A stretch of DNA of 64,000 nt from assembly GCF_000203815.1 (NCBI RefSeq), contig NW_004457639.1:1612001-1676000 (forward strand), read 5' to 3'. This DNA is from Cavenderia fasciculata (lineage: Eukaryota > Evosea > Eumycetozoa > Acytosteliales > Cavenderiaceae). This document shows, piece after piece, positions 12,415 to 26,287 of this stretch. Each line of letters opens with the position of its first letter. Position 1 is the stretch's first letter. A model generated the notes under the pieces. It was not told where the DNA came from, did not search any database, and saw only the letters and a list, made by a program, of their open reading frames with translations. Position numbers and translations under genes: made by a program.

Positions 12415-12542
12415 ACAATTAGGGTTATCCTCTAATATTTATAATATCAAATATAATTAAAATGAATTAATTATTTCCTTTTATTTCTTTTTCTTTTTCT
12501 TTTTAAGTTTTTGGTTATTATTATTTTTAAATTGGTTGTTTA

Positions 12543-13943
12543 TTATTTCCATGGTTTCAAAGTACTCTTCTTTTGTGAAGATGTCAAAGTTGATGATGAT
12601 GACGACGAAGATGAAGATGAAGACGATGATTTTAATGTTGAAGACAAGAATGATTTCTTGGTTGTTGTTGTTGAAGGAGCTGCAGCTGCCGTGGTGGTAT
12701 TACTACTATTTACTGTATTATTATTATTTTTTAAAATTGATGATGAAGATGACAATGATGAAGAGTCTGTTGATTTCTTGGTTTTAGATGATGATGAAGA
12801 AGATAATGAAAATGGATTAGAGTTTTTACAGTTGGAATTGGCAGTTGATGTTGTTGATGATGACGAAAATAAAGAAGTGGAAGTAGATGGAGCTGGTGGG
12901 GTAATTATTGTTGGTGTTGCTGCCACTGCTGCTGGTTCTTCAGTTGTAGCGGTATCTTTAGATTTCGATCTTGCAAAGCTTAGGAATGGTTTAAGGATAG
13001 CTGATGATATTGATTTTTTAGCTGTTGCATTCTTTTTGACCGGTTTAGTTGTTGTGGTTGTGGTTGTAGCAGTTGCCGTGGTAGTTGTTGCTGTTGGTTT
13101 AATAGTCTTACTTGATGAAGATGATAAATTAAATGGAGTAGATTTTGTTGTTTTGTTTGGTGTTTCTTGTGATTTGGTTAATGCAACCGTCGATGCTGAA
13201 AACTTTGGAATTCCAGAAACCACTGATGTTGGTGCTGATGTTGGCACAACATTGTTAGTGGCAGCGGTATTGGTATCAACCATTGGTGCAATGGTTGGTG
13301 GTAGTTTAGTAGTAGTGGTAAGTGAAGATGGAGTTGGTAATATTTTAGTGGTCGTAGCAGTCGTAGCAGTCCCAGAGGATGCCGAGGTTGATGAAAAAGA
13401 AGAAATCGGTTGTTTTAGTTTAGATGGTGTCATGGTTAGATGAGCAGTTGCTGATTTAACTGGAGTAGTTCCTGTTGGTAGTCGACTACTAGTTGGTCTT
13501 GGTAAAGTGGATGAAGTGAATTTAGTTGGTGTCTTTGTAGGTGTCTTGGTTGGTGTTTTAGTTGGTGTCTTTCTAAGACTTTGACTTGAGTTGTTATTCG
13601 TATTAAATGACGACTTGGTTGGTGTTTTAGTTGGTGTCATTATTTTGTTGATGTTGGATGATTTACTGATCTTTGGTGGAGTATCTTGTATTTTTAATGA
13701 TATCATTTTCTCGGTTGCTTCAATTTCCATTGGTTCGTGATGGCTGTCATTATCACTACTAACACTACAGTCTTGATCAATACCTATTTTAATAGACATT
13801 GGTCTATGTGGACGATGAGATGATGGATGTCGATAACAATCCTTTTCATCAATACTATCCATCATCTGACAACTATTATTATTTTCATTCTTTTCCTCTT
13901 CTTCATCTTCATCTTCCACTTCCAATTTCTTGTTTGATTCATC

Positions 13944-14002
<59 letters not shown>

Positions 14003-14563
14003 GAATCTCTTCTTCTTGTTGTTGTTGATTATTTACAAATGGAGGAATAGTAGTGAAACCTAGACTTGCCCATAGATCCTTTCTCTTTGATTGAAAGTCT
14101 TGAATAGATTCTAATTTTTGGAATTGTTTTTGATGAATCTTGTCAAAATCTGGTTTAACATTGGAAGCTTTTGCCGTCGTCGCTGTTGTTGGTGGTCTTG
14201 GAGGTAGTGTCTTGAGAGAAGCAGTTGCAGCAGCCATAATATGCTTATTAATCTTTGTACCAGTTGGACGATACTCGTCAAATTTAGTGGTTGATGTATT
14301 CAATGGATTACGTGATTTACTCTTTGCATCGGTTATTTCTCTAAAATAAATATTATATAGAAACAAAAAAAAGGTGTGAGTTGGTTGATTTTCCATGTTG
14401 ATCAATCAATCAATCAATCGATCAATCGACCACAATGAGTTTTAGTTGTAGTAGTTGCATACTTTAATTTTAAAATAGACATTCTCTTTCTATTCTTTAC
14501 AATTATTTCTTTTCTTTCTGTTTCACCTCCATGTGAGGAGGAGGAGGTTATTGTTGGCTCCAT
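12543..14563 (-). CDS. Basic Ser/Thr/Gln-rich low-complexity protein
   Basis: Two exons (14463-14563 and 12543-14340) join with a codon split AA|A and give 632 residues. The start MEPTITSSSSHGGETERKE was chosen because the frame continues cleanly into KEITDAKSKSRNPLNTS after splicing; the single-exon start lies inside the intron. Contents: a basic N-terminal 130 residues with a short conserved-looking stretch (KSIQDFQ-like, FQSKRKDLWASLGFTTIPPF), a poly-Q run of about 20, an acidic patch, and a long Ser/Thr/Lys region with repeated KTPTKTPTK units (possible CDK-type TP sites), ending in poly-Ser. No known domain is recognised. The TP/KTPT repeats and basic charge suggest a nuclear or cytoskeletal phosphoprotein, which is only a guess. 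Confidence 0.7.
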
Positions 14564-15050
14564 GATCTTCTTTCTATCTTTTTGTTAAATCTTGAATATC
14601 TTTATCTTTATCTTTCTATGTGATTGTTGTGATTGCGATCGTAATAAATGAATGAATGTACTTTAAGTAGAGAGAGTAGTAGTAGTAGTAGTAGTAGTAG
14701 CGTAGTAATATTACTGTTGTTGATAACGGTTATATAATTATTATTATTATTTTGAATGGATTATTAGAATAATGAATGATGATGATGCATAGGAGGAATA
14801 AAAATGAGTAGAGGCGCACAATAGGTAGAGCAGCGTAGAGCAGAGGGTGTGCTTTGTTGCAGATTGAATCACACAAGTGGAATGAAGTGTTGTTTTATTG
14901 GCGCCTAATTTTATCGCTTATTTCATATTTTGAAAAATGAACTTGCAAAAATTAATTTTTGGAGGGAAACTTGGTTTGTTGTGTATGATGAAGTATACTT
15001 TCATTTAGACTACAAAAGGTATCCTAAGAATACATAGATATATAAAAGAG
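14564..15050. other. Divergent promoter region
   Basis: This is the spacer between the low-complexity protein gene (minus) and the coiled-coil gene (plus). It holds an AGT triplet run near 14680-14700 and a more mixed, less AT-rich patch at 14810-14910. No gene is seen. Confidence 0.5.
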
Positions 15051-16197
15051 ATGGTATCATCATCACAACAACATCAACAATCCATTCACTATTCACCAGA
15101 TGTAAAGGAATACGCTGAAAAGATTGGATTTAATGTAGAGAAATATACAACGTATGTTTTGTCTGTCAAAATAGAGAAGCAAACAAACAAACATAGTAAA
15201 CTAACTCAAAAGATTCTAATTATATACGATACGGGACCGTAGTATTGTTGAAAATGCAAACAAAGATATTTATCATTACTTGATTTCAAATAATTTGGAA
15301 CAAAAGAATCTTGGTCATTTAGAAAAGGAATTGGATATCATTCAAGTAAGTAGTAGTGAGTAGTTAGTAATGCACTGTCATTATATTCTAATATTTCATT
15401 TTAGGATTGTTTTACACAAATGAAATATAATTTTACAGAGATTGGAAGTAAACAAATGTTTATTCAATCCATCTTGAATACTGATTTCCAAAATGATCAG
15501 CAAGCTGGTTCACCGTCACAAGAATTAATCAATCAACAAGAAACTCAAATATCAAAGGGAAAAAAGGAATTTAAAGAAATCAAAGAAAACAATACAAAGT
15601 TGATAAATGAAATCATTAAAATTATAAATGATATTATTGATGGTAATGTAAAAGGATTTTAAAGAAATCCAAAAGAGCTGGGAACATTGATATTAATAAT
15701 TATTAATTTATTCATTTATTATTATTATTTTGATTTAGCCGATTCAAAATTACAAAAAGATAAAGATAATATTATTGATTTATTAATTGGATCAAAATCA
15801 CAAATTAATTCATTGTTTGGTATGAATGAAAAGGTCAGTGAAATGATGTCAAAAGAACTTTCATTGTTATCAGTCAATGACAAATTAATATCAAAAATAG
15901 ATTGGGTATCACAATACACTAGAGTGTTAGAAAAATTAAATGGTTGCAAGGTTATTCAACAAGGATCATCAGATAATAATAATAATAATATTACATGTGA
16001 ATTGACAATTGGTGGTATTGGGGGATTATCAACTATTATTTATCAAGTTTTATTAAAATTTACAAATGAAACCAATAGTAATAATAATAATAATAATAAT
16101 AATGGAAATTTAATTGGGATTCAATTAAAACCTCAACCATGTAAAGAATTGGTTGAATATTTAGATGAATTGGTTCAAGATTATACTCAAAATAATA

Positions 16198-16228
<31 letters not shown>

Positions 16229-16662
16229 TGATCAACAAAAACAAAAACAAAAAGAAAAAGAATTTGGTGAATTATTACAAGAGATTTCATTTACACTTAA
16301 TAATTATCATCGTCGTGATAGGGAAATTGAAGTGGCAACTTTGAAATTACAAATTACTAGAAAGGATAGTATGCACACTCTTTTACATACCGATTTTCCA
16401 TCAAGACATTCATGTTCTGTACAAATGGATATTGATTATCCACTTCATCCAAATTCTTTGGTTCAATTATTATCAGTTCATAAAAATGGTCAAGAAATTC
16501 CAATTTCAAAAGTATGAAAGAATAATTATTCAATATAGTTGATTAACCTACTAACATGACATGATTAATTAATTAATTAATTTATAGTTACCAAATATTC
16601 AATCAAGTTCAAATAATCTTGGACAATATTTATCATATTTATCAAATCAATTAAATCATTGA
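15051..16662 (+). CDS. Five-exon coiled-coil protein, unrecognised
   Basis: Exons 15051-15151, 15243-15345, 15405-15642, 15739-16511 and 16588-16662 give 429 residues, with phases consistent throughout. The middle (about 45-170) is helical with heptad-like charged stretches (LGHLEKELDIIQDCFTQM, KEIKENNTKLINEIIKII), consistent with a coiled coil. Two poly-N tracts lie between 215 and 290. The C-terminal 130 residues look globular (EVATLKLQITRKDSMHTLL, SCSVQMDIDYPLHP). This layout, coiled coil then a small alpha/beta domain, resembles kinetochore or RWD-type proteins, but I cannot place it. The acceptor of exon 2 (GACCGTAG) has a weak pyrimidine tract, so that boundary is less certain. Confidence 0.72.
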
Positions 16663-17758
16663 TGGCCAGCCAGACTTGACTTACTTTTTGATCATCCAAA
16701 ACATTTTGTAAATAAAAAAGAGAAAATAGAGAAAAATAGAAAAGAAAGTTTTTTTTTTTTTTTTAGAAGAGTAGTATAATACTTTTTCTAAAATAGGGTT
16801 TTAGGGGGGTTTTCTTGGTTTTGGAGGGGGAGAGAGGGGAATCAAGAGAAAAGAAGTACAAAGGGAATGGAATTTATTATTTTCTATTTTTTTTTTTGTT
16901 TTTTTTTTGTTTTTTTTTTTTGATATATTTTTAATTTTATTTTGGTGTTGGATAAAAATAACAAATCTTTTCCAATTTATTATTTATTTTGCTAAGTGTT
17001 TGGCTAACTATATATACAAGTATTGTTATGGATGTGTAAGGGAGGGGGAGGGGAGGGAGGGAGGTGTTGTGGTGGTGTGGAATTATTATTAATTTGGATC
17101 AAATGTGAATTGGTTTGGTAAGTTTGGTTTGGGTTGGGTTGGTTTTTGGTTATTGTCATTGTTGGTTGGTTGGTTGGTTGGTTGTTGGGGGGAGTTTTAA
17201 AATTTGAAAGTTTGTTCAAATTGAAATGTGAATGTTATGTGGTAAAGGATGAAGAAGATGATGATTGAAAGTGATTTCTTATTATTATTCTATTGAAAAA
17301 TAATAAATAATAAATAATAAATAATTAAAATTGGTTTTTTTGTTTCTTTCCAATTGTCTTTGGAAAGAAGAAAAAGGTGATTAATCCACAGTCTATGATG
17401 ATTCTATCTCTTGTGTGTGTAAAAGTTTAAACATATATAATGTGATTTGGAGGAGGAGGAGGAGTTGGATATATTGATATTTTTTTTTTTTTTGCTTTCC
17501 AAACATGTTTTAAGAGTTTTGGAATATTTTTTTTCTGTTGTTTTTGGTTTAACCATAAATTTAGTTATCTATCAAAATTATGATCAATGGGTTTTTTTGT
17601 ATGTGTTGGTGTATATATTGTTTAAACTTTTTGTTATTGTATGATTTGGGTTGTTGGGGTGGTTGGTTTGATTGACTACTATTACTACTTTACTATTACT
17701 ACTACTGCTACGATATATCCTACTACTACTACTATACTACTACTATTTGATTTTTGGA
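16663..17758. other. Spacer between convergent genes, strand-biased
   Basis: This 1.1 kb lies between the coiled-coil gene and the RWP-RK gene. The plus strand is almost devoid of C and made of T and G runs with A (poly-T near 16750 and 16890-16920, GT-rich to 17640). It includes a five-run G tract at 17040. No ORF here is believable. Confidence 0.5.
17040..17064 (+). other. G-quadruplex-capable sequence
   Basis: Five G runs (3, 5, 4, 3, 3) separated by single A bases, followed by a further GG. It lies in the strand-biased 3' spacer between two convergent genes. Confidence 0.65.
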
Positions 17759-18617
17759 TTATTTACGATGAGCATTTTTATCATGTTCCATAACCCAACG
17801 AAGATGTTGTTGAGTTGGAACTTGGTGTGAGAGGATGGTGGTAGTGGTGGGGTAGCGGTAGACGACCTTACCAGGCTGCGATGGATGGGATTGGTATTGG
17901 TGGGGAGGTGCTTGGGTGGTGGTGATATATGTGGCAGTGGGTGGACCTTGTTGGATCATCTGTTGCGAGATGTCTGGGATAGTGGCCAGTTTAGGGAGTG
18001 TGAAGGAAGGTGGGTATTCGTGAGTAGAGATGGGAGAAGAGTACATGGGTGTGGTCATATAGGTCTGCACACTGGGTGGAGGTGCAGTGGTGGCATACCA
18101 AGTATTGGGAGGTGGAGGTGGGGCCTGCAACTCAATCTCGCGTGGTCCATGGTTATGGTTGTGGTTGGGAGAGTGACCGTGTGGCTGTCCGTATGGGATA
18201 CTGTGTTGAGTGTGTATGTATTGTTCGTGTGATCCCATATCATCTTCGTCGCCAAGCAAGTAGCTGGTAAGAGGAGCAGAAAAGGTGCTGCTCGAGGTCA
18301 AAAGTTGGTTGATGGAAAAGTTGGCGTTACTTTGTTGCGGCGAGTGATTCGAGAATTGGATGACCTTGCCACCACCATTACTCGACGACGAGATGATCTC
18401 GTGGGAACCGGCACTGGACGAGTTGCCTGGTGCGTTGGACGATGCGTTATGGTGCATTTGGTAGGTATGGTGAGTGGGTTGTTGGCCAAGTGCCTGTATA
18501 TGCTGTTGTTGTTGTGGAGGTGGTATACTAATATTTTGATAAGTAATATGTTGGTGTTGACCAGGATGGTGTTGAAGCAATTGATGTTGATGATGTTGTT
18601 GTTGTTGTTGTTGCATC

Positions 18618-18649
<32 letters not shown>

Positions 18650-19240
18650 GATTTGTTGGAGTTGTTGAGGTGACGACGACGACGAGCTGCCATGGTGATG
18701 GTGAATATCGACCACCTCTTGCTTTATTTTCTTTACAACCTTTTCGATGATGGCGTCATTACTACTGATATTGTTGTTGTTGTTGTTGTTGCTATTAGTG
18801 CTTGGCGATGAGTTGGCAGGCGATGCTGTCGTTGGCGTAGTAGCCGATGACGATGGAGTGGTATTGTTACTACTATTATTACTACTATTATTATTATTGT
18901 TGGCATTATTAGCGGAACGCTTGGTGGTACTAGAGTTGGCGAGGATGGCAGGGTTTTTCATGATGAGTGACTTTTTGTTTTTGAGAATGGCGATTTCCTG
19001 CTTGACACATTCCTCGGCCTCACCCTGCCCGCTCTGGAGGGTCGACTCGAGGTTCTCGATCATTTTGTTTATACTCTTGATCTTTCTGTGTGGCCAACGT
19101 GGGATGCCGTTTCGACGACAAATCTTCTTGAGCATGGTGGCACAGATGCCAAGCTCTTTGGCAACATCATTGATGGGTAGATGAAAATATTTGGACAATT
19201 GCTCAAAGCCAATTGTGGCTGTGGTTTGTGGCATAGTCAT
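17759..19240 (-). CDS. RWP-RK domain transcription factor
   Basis: A single exon encodes 493 residues. The RWP-RK DNA-binding domain is at the N-terminus (about 10-60): an amphipathic helix (LSKYFHLPINDVAKELGI), then MLKKICRRNGIPRWPHRK, where RWPHRK is the family signature at 48-53. A leucine-containing helix follows (IKSINKMIENLESTL). The rest is low complexity: poly-N/Ser, poly-Q (about 190-225), His-rich and Pro-rich stretches, with no second domain. RWP-RK proteins are nuclear regulators known from plants, algae and dictyostelids. The upstream gene-free region of 7.7 kb is much longer than any other spacer in the window, which may reflect complex regulation. A 130 bp piece of its coding sequence (18775-18908) recurs at 34972-35102. 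Confidence 0.92.
18775..18908. repeat. Source of dispersed 130 bp copy
   Basis: This part of the RWP-RK coding sequence (low-complexity Ser/Thr/Pro/Asn region) is repeated in direct orientation at 34972-35102. The complex core of about 90 bp from 18791 is identical in the two places; the flanking triplet runs differ by unit number. Confidence 0.9.
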
Positions 19241-22200
19241 TTTTGTTTTTAAAAAAGTTTTGATTTTGTTTTTTTTTTTTACTCTATCTTTAAATTTAGA
19301 TTATATTTTTTTTTTTAAAATACCTAATATAATAAATAAATATTGAGTTAATAAGATTGTAACAAGAAGAAGAAGAAGAAGATTATGTGGATTGGATGAC
19401 AATGATCAATAAATAAAAAAAAATGTTAACAATGGCTAATGATGATGATGATGATTGATTGATTGATATATCTTGATAATTTAAATATATTTTCCAGAAT
19501 GTATTTTTATATATATACACCGCGGATATATATGAATTATGGTTATGTGGATGGGTGGATTTTGTAGGGTGGGTATGGCCGAAGAGAAGGAGGAGGAGGG
19601 TGAGTGAGTGGAAAAACAGGGATGGAAAGAAACACTAATTAAACACACATTCACTATAGTAAAAGATTTTGATACTATACTCGAACAACAACAATCAACA
19701 ATAATAATAATAATAATAATAAAATGTCTGTTTGACAATGGAATGACCAAATGACTGTCTGTCTGTCTGTCTGTCCAACAATGTGGGGACAGTGATCAAC
19801 CAAGCACCTCCACATGTATAACCCAACGGACTACCTGTAGACCACCTCACCATATTGACAACGTTTGACAAAAAAACGTGGAGGAGGATAAATCTAATTA
19901 TACATAAAGAAGAATGAGAGGTGAAGGTGGAGGTGTCCCTTTTTGTTTTAATTTAAAAACCCCTATCTATCCTATCCTATTCTACCTTACCCTTTCACAA
20001 AAGATAAAACCAACAAGTTGAGAGAGTTGAATTTTTTTTTTTTTGTGGGAGTACTCTTTGGGTGGTTGGCAGACAGACAGTTAAAGGATTTGATTTGTAT
20101 GTATGTATGTATGTTTGGTGGTTAAAAAGAAGAATTATTTGATGATATAATTGTGAATGGTTGTTGTTTGTTGTTTACTTGGTTGACCGTCAAGGTTTTT
20201 AAATGATTAATAGTTCCTATTGTACTCTCTCTCTTTGTCTATGTCACTCTCTGTCTGATTGTTGTGTTTTTTACTCTATGAAAAAACATCAAACAAACAA
20301 GGGATGAGAGCTTATCAACGATTGATTGTGTAAGAGGGGGTAATGATTAAACACCACAATAATATACAATAATGGCTGGATGATGGGTGTGCCATGGATC
20401 GCCTGGCTGACACTAGTGTGTTGAGAAATGTGGATAGGGAGGGTTGTGATCCTGTTGATGAAAACTGACTTTTGTTTCACACACTGCACACTACACAATG
20501 TTGTTCACCGAGATGTCATGTACATTCCAAAGGTGTCGAAAAACACTATTTTTGATGATTGGGGGCACCTTGTGTGTGGTGGGGGTGGATCGACCCATCC
20601 AAAAAACAAAACAAAAAAAAAACAACCCCGCTGCCACTGGGTATGCCATTGGTTGTCATTGTTCTTGATTGAACTAGTTTGTAAGATCATGATTGACATC
20701 TCGCCCGATTTTACACAAATGTGATGGATTGGGTGATGGGTGTGTTTGTATGTAGGTGAGGTGATCCTTTTGTTAGCATTTCGACGCAAATTTATAGTCA
20801 CCTCCCTATTGTTGACCACAATTGTTTAGAAAAACTACAACAAAGTGTTCGGGATGACTTTGAATATCGATATTGGGTGAAATGACGATATAAGGAAGTG
20901 GCACCTTTAAAAGGCCGTGTCTGTGTGGGTATTGTGTGGTGTCGTTGTTCGGGTGGGGGATGATAATGCTTTAAAGTACTGCACTGCTCTAAATTTAAAT
21001 ATTTGATCCCAAATTTATAAATAAATGAATGCCAGTTGGGGATATTTTTTAAAAAAGGAAATTTCCAAAAAAGAAAAGGAGGGTCCCTCTCCTGATGTTG
21101 GTTCGAACTTTCTAAAATGGAAATGTGTATTGATTGAATCATATAGATGATTAATTGATTGGATGTAAACTACTACTACTACTACTATTATTATTATTAT
21201 TATTATTTTTCTATTTTTAAAAAGACAAACTAAACTATATAGTTATCTCTTTCTTTTCGAAAAGAAAAAATAAAATATATATATCTCTGATGATAATGAC
21301 TGACTGTGAATGAATGAAGTAGAGTGCATGCCTGTAGGTATATAGGTGTATAATCTATCTCTATATAATTTGATCAAAAAAGGAAATGCTATATTTACTC
21401 TTTTTTTTTTTTTTTTTGTTTTTTTGCTTTGGTTATTTCTGATCAATAACCAAAAATAATATAAATCCAAAATGGAAAAGGAAAATAAAAGAATAAAAAA
21501 TGATTGATCAATTAATCCAAAAGGCAGTAGAGTAGGTAGAGTAGGTGGATGGAGTAGGAAAGGAAGAAGAGGAGGAAACAACAATTACAAAGGGGATGTA
21601 CAATTATAAAATACAAGAAATAATAATAATAATAATAATAATTTAGGGGTTGGAATTTGGTGGGGGTTATTATGTTTGGTTTGGTTTGGTTTGATTGATT
21701 GATTGATTGATTGATGACGACGATGATGATGATGAGAGTGATAAGAGTGTAGACGCGCGCGGGCATCAAACTTGGTTTCCAGTCACACACACACACAATA
21801 AAAAGAAAGAAAACAAAAAGGAATGAAAAACGGGAAAAAAAAAAAAAAAAAAAAAAAACAAAAAGAGGAGGAGGCGAGAATGGAGGAATGAACAAGGATT
21901 TTGGGTGCGACAAGTGAGGGTACCATTGGACAATATCGCTTGGATAAACATAAAGAAGCGACGAGATTGCCGGGACACCAATAATCCAAACAACACAAGC
22001 TGGTGCAACACGGTGGCTGGTATGGGCCAACAAGACGTCAGAGATATAGGGGGGTGGTTGGTATATATATATAGAGTGTCTGTTGGAATGGATGAATCAA
22101 TTGATTTTCCCGTGGGACGGGTTCGGTAATTAATTGAGGAAATATCAATTCGGAATCGAATGATGATTGCCGACCGGGTGGTTGGTGGTCAGTGGGACAT

Positions 22201-22974
22201 GGTGATTGTTGGAATCATTTCGAGATTCATTATTCCCAAGATTAGTTTAGTTTAGTTTGTCTGTCTCTCTGTCTGTCTGTCTGTCTGTTGGGCGATAAAG
22301 GAGACATGATGGACTGGGCGCCAGTGATGGGGTGCCGACAACAACAACAACAACAACAACAACTCAACTATTTTACAAACAATATTTACCTTTTTGTTTT
22401 TTTTCTAAAAAATGGATACCGTACAGTGAGGAGAGGCTTGATTGATTGATTGAATGACTGTCTGTTTGGTTGGTAAAAGATAAATGGGAAAGGAATTAGT
22501 AAGTAAAGTTAATCAACAACGGACGGGTGGATTTAATTGAATGAATGAATCGATTTCGGTCGGGTTGGTTAGTGTGAGTGAGTGAGTGTGAGTGACGATG
22601 GTGATTTGAAACGACATTCCAAGGTCTCTTACAATGATGGGTGGTATGGTAGTGAATGAATGACTGACTAACTGACTGACTGATTGGAATTTTAAGAGGT
22701 ACAAAAAGTAAAAGCTACCACTACTATAACTATTTCTGATATGGTTCTATCTTGATTATATTATATATTTTATAACAACAAATATTATTTTTATATATAA
22801 ATATATATATATCTAACTTTATAATACACAATAACAATAAAATGATTAGAAAATGAAAGGAAAGGATAATTTAAATAATGAAACGTTGTTGTGTCTGGAA
22901 ACATGATACGGAATTGGATGGATCCACCAACCAAGCAGAAGGAGTAGTAGTAGTAGGAAGAGGAGAGAGAGAGA

Positions 22975-22993
22975 GGGTGGGGAAGGGGGGGGG
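22975..22993 (+). other. G-quadruplex-capable sequence
   Basis: GGG, GGGG and a nine-G run separated by T and AA, inside the gene desert next to a GA-rich tract. Confidence 0.55.
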
Positions 22994-25076
22994 AAACCCT
23001 CTCTTTATAACAAACATGTTTGATTTGATTTAGATGAATTTACCAAAAGATATTTAAATCATCCTAATGGCTTGGCTGGTAACAAGCAAGCAGACAGACG
23101 TACAATAGTGTAGTTGGTGGTGGTAGTGTTAGTGGTGATGAAAAAAAAAAAAACTATATCAACACAATCAATCAATCAATCACCACAAAAACAACCACCA
23201 TTTGATTATTGTTGTACACAATATATATTTTGATCCTCCCTCTCTCTCTGTATTTGGCAATCACCGTTTACTACTAAACTCTATTATTGGTATTGATTAT
23301 CATCATCATCATCAGTGTTTTTGGATGACACATCATCATCATCATCATCCAACCCACCCAATGTTATTATTATTATTATTATTGATTGTTATTGATTATT
23401 GTTATTATTACAATTTCAAACGGATAGATAATATTGGGGGGTAGTGTATGGATTGATTGGGTTAGGGGAGGGAGGGTGAAGGTTGTGTTTTTTTGGGAAT
23501 GGTAGAAAAGTTTGGAATACAAAGAGATAAATCTCTGTTTGTCCGTCCATCCATCCAATCCATTCAATCCTCCATCCATCCATCCATCCATCCATTCTTG
23601 TTCAACTCAATCGAAATTGATGACGGATGGGAATCGTCGGTATTTCAAGCATAGAGTATAATAATAATAATAATACCAAGTGCGTGGTCGTACATGATGT
23701 GTATTATTGTTGTTGTTGTTGTCCAATAAATACTTTTACTTTCGTCGTTTTTCCTACCCTTTAGCCAAGGGTATATTTTTAAATAAATAAGTGATGATGA
23801 TGGTTGGTGATGATTGGTGATGATGGTGTGTTGATATATATAAAACGGTCAACCATTTTTAAAAACTGCGTGGAAAAAGGTGGAATTATGGCAATTTATA
23901 ATATTATAATATTATAAATTCATACAAACACAATACATCATGACATGACATGACACAGGCCATGGTTGTATTTTCAATTATAATATTTCTTCCTATTCTT
24001 CTTCTTCTTCTTTGGTAAAAGTTTGTTTTTTTGTTTGTTTGAATTACAGAACAGAAAAAAAAAAGTTTAAAAAAAAAAGATCAAGATATGAGATTGATCG
24101 ATTTGGGGGGGTGTGGTAGGATAGGTGGGTAGTACTAACTTATAATTACTTTTGGTTTTATACACTTTCTGTTATTATTTCTATTTTCTTATAACCTATT
24201 ACTACTAATAATAAAATTATTAATATTTTTGAAATTATTATTATTATTATTATTACTGAATATATATGTTATAATTTTGGAATAAACAAATAAAATAAAA
24301 CAATGACAACAACAATGATAATGATGGTTATTTGTAGGTTGATTGGAAAATGATGATCTGTTTGTTGTTGTTGTTGTTGTCTAGCCAAAAAGTCAAAGTG
24401 TTTGTTGACACCGACTAAAGCCGATTATTGTATTGGAGGAAGGAGAGAATCAAGTTGTCGACAATAATAATAATAATCATAATATAATATTATTATTATT
24501 ATTATTAAAATCAATTGGTGTGGCTAGCTGGCTGGCTGGCTGGCTACTTTGAATAATAATATATATATATATAGTATGAAAGATTGAGTGTGAGATTGTC
24601 TTGGAGTAGTATGGGCGCATTGTAGAGTAGTGTTGTAGCAAGCTTAGAAGATCAAACTAAATACATCCGATACAAACTCACTGTAAGAGCTCCTCTCCTC
24701 CTCCTACAATTTTGTCGCCATCGTTTGTGTTCACAAAAATAAAAGCTACCAATCTAGCTGGATTTGATTGATGAGATGATGGATATTGGATGATTGAACA
24801 CGAAGTGAGATGTGTGGTATATGTACATTGGGGGCAACCGTCGTGTTGATGATAAGAATATTATATATCAATAATAATGGTTAATGGATGGGGGTTGGGG
24901 GTGAAAAGAAGTGTTAACAAATGCTAGTACTAGTGTGTTGATTGTGATTGCCATCGTCATCTGGACGAATATGGTCCATATTCACATGGTGGGGGGGGTT
25001 GCACATTCCCCCTCCCTCTACTAACCCCTAACAGACATTGTTTGATTGATCAATGTCGGCTAATGGATAAGATAAC

Positions 25077-25079
<3 letters not shown>

Positions 25080-25107
<28 letters not shown>
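25080..25107. repeat. AGT/TAG triplet microsatellite
   Basis: About nine uninterrupted AGT units in the gene desert. The same triplet is expanded near 14680 and in the first intron of the carboxypeptidase gene. Confidence 0.7.
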
Positions 25108-25108
<1 letters not shown>

Positions 25109-26197
25109 GTAGTGTGTGCGTGGTACCATCATATGTTTGAAAGTGTAGTTTTTGATCGCCGATTTTAGAATGATATGCTATATTTATATCTGTTTTGATT
25201 ACTACTTTAATGTTTTCATTCTTTTAGCACCCCCTTCTCTTCTTTTCCCTTTCTTCTCCTTTTGTCCAGGAATGTAAAGTATTCTTTTCTCCTTTTAAAG
25301 GTATATCGAATGTCGTCAATCTTGGAACCAATACATATATAAACCAACTAACTTGTCATCGTTATTATTATTATTATACCTCATTGTTAAAAGTAGATCT
25401 TGATAGTAACCGTGTGGTATTGTTGTTATTGTCCTTTAGTTTTATAATCTATTATTATCATATCATATAGTATAGATATAATAGATATATATATATATAT
25501 ATTTGATTGATTCAATTCTCGATCGATAATACTGTCTTGTATCTGTATCTGTTCTAGAAAGAAACGTCGTCGTTGTCGTCGTCGTCGTCGATGGTGTGTG
25601 TAAGAACGAAAAAAAAATAGAAAATAAAAAAAACTCTCTACGATAGAGAGAAACTTGGGTGTGGGTTATTATTGTTTGTCTACTTTACTTTCTTACTTTA
25701 GTGTGTTGCAATGCGATGTTCTGTCTATCTATCTATCTCTAAATAGAATATAACTATACTATAAATTCTAATAATAAAAATAGATGTTGTTGAAGTGGCA
25801 GAGTGGAGTGGGTTAGTCTGTAAAATATCTATCTTTGCTTTGCAAAAAAAACAAAAAGTAATCGTATATTTTCTCTCTAATTGTGAACAAAACAAATAGT
25901 GTGGTGGTTGGTTAGGCAAAGCTCGATGAGAAAAAGAATTCTGACCTGTCTCAAAGAGGGGGATAAAAAAAACACAAAAAGGGAAGTTAGAGTTGAATTG
26001 AGTTGTTTGTTTTATCAATCAAGCTGGCAAGAAGATATATTTTTTCTGTCTTTTGAGACACCCACTCAGACTACTTTGAGCCCCTTGGCAAGACGGCCTC
26101 ATTCAAAAAAATAAAAAAAACCACAACGAATTTTTATTGTTTTTTTTTTTTCTAAAATCCTCCAAGCTCTCTCTTGTCAGGTTGTGTGACTTGAGAG

Positions 26198-26287
26198 AAA
26201 GGGCATCCATCCAATCCATCGATATCGATGTTGAAGTGAATCGATGGGTTTTGGCACACCCCCCAATCCATCAGACGCATGCCCTTT
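26198..26287. other. Nested inverted repeats, possible structured RNA
   Basis: The outer arms AAAGGGCAT (26198-26206) and ATGCCCTTT (26279-26287) are perfect complements. Inside them, AATCCATCGAT (26213-26223) pairs with ATCGATGGGTT (26240-26250) through one G-T wobble, leaving a loop of 16 bases. No known RNA family is recognised. Confidence 0.35.

Noticed and set aside
12511-13443. 310-codon plus-strand ORF rich in Val, Asp and Glu
   Set aside because: It is the complement of the Ser/Thr-rich coding sequence on the minus strand, and triplet repeats keep several frames open there.
21512-22033. 173-codon minus ORF in the gene desert
   Set aside because: Built from Phe/Leu/Ser/Tyr runs over simple repeats, with no domain and no splice pattern.
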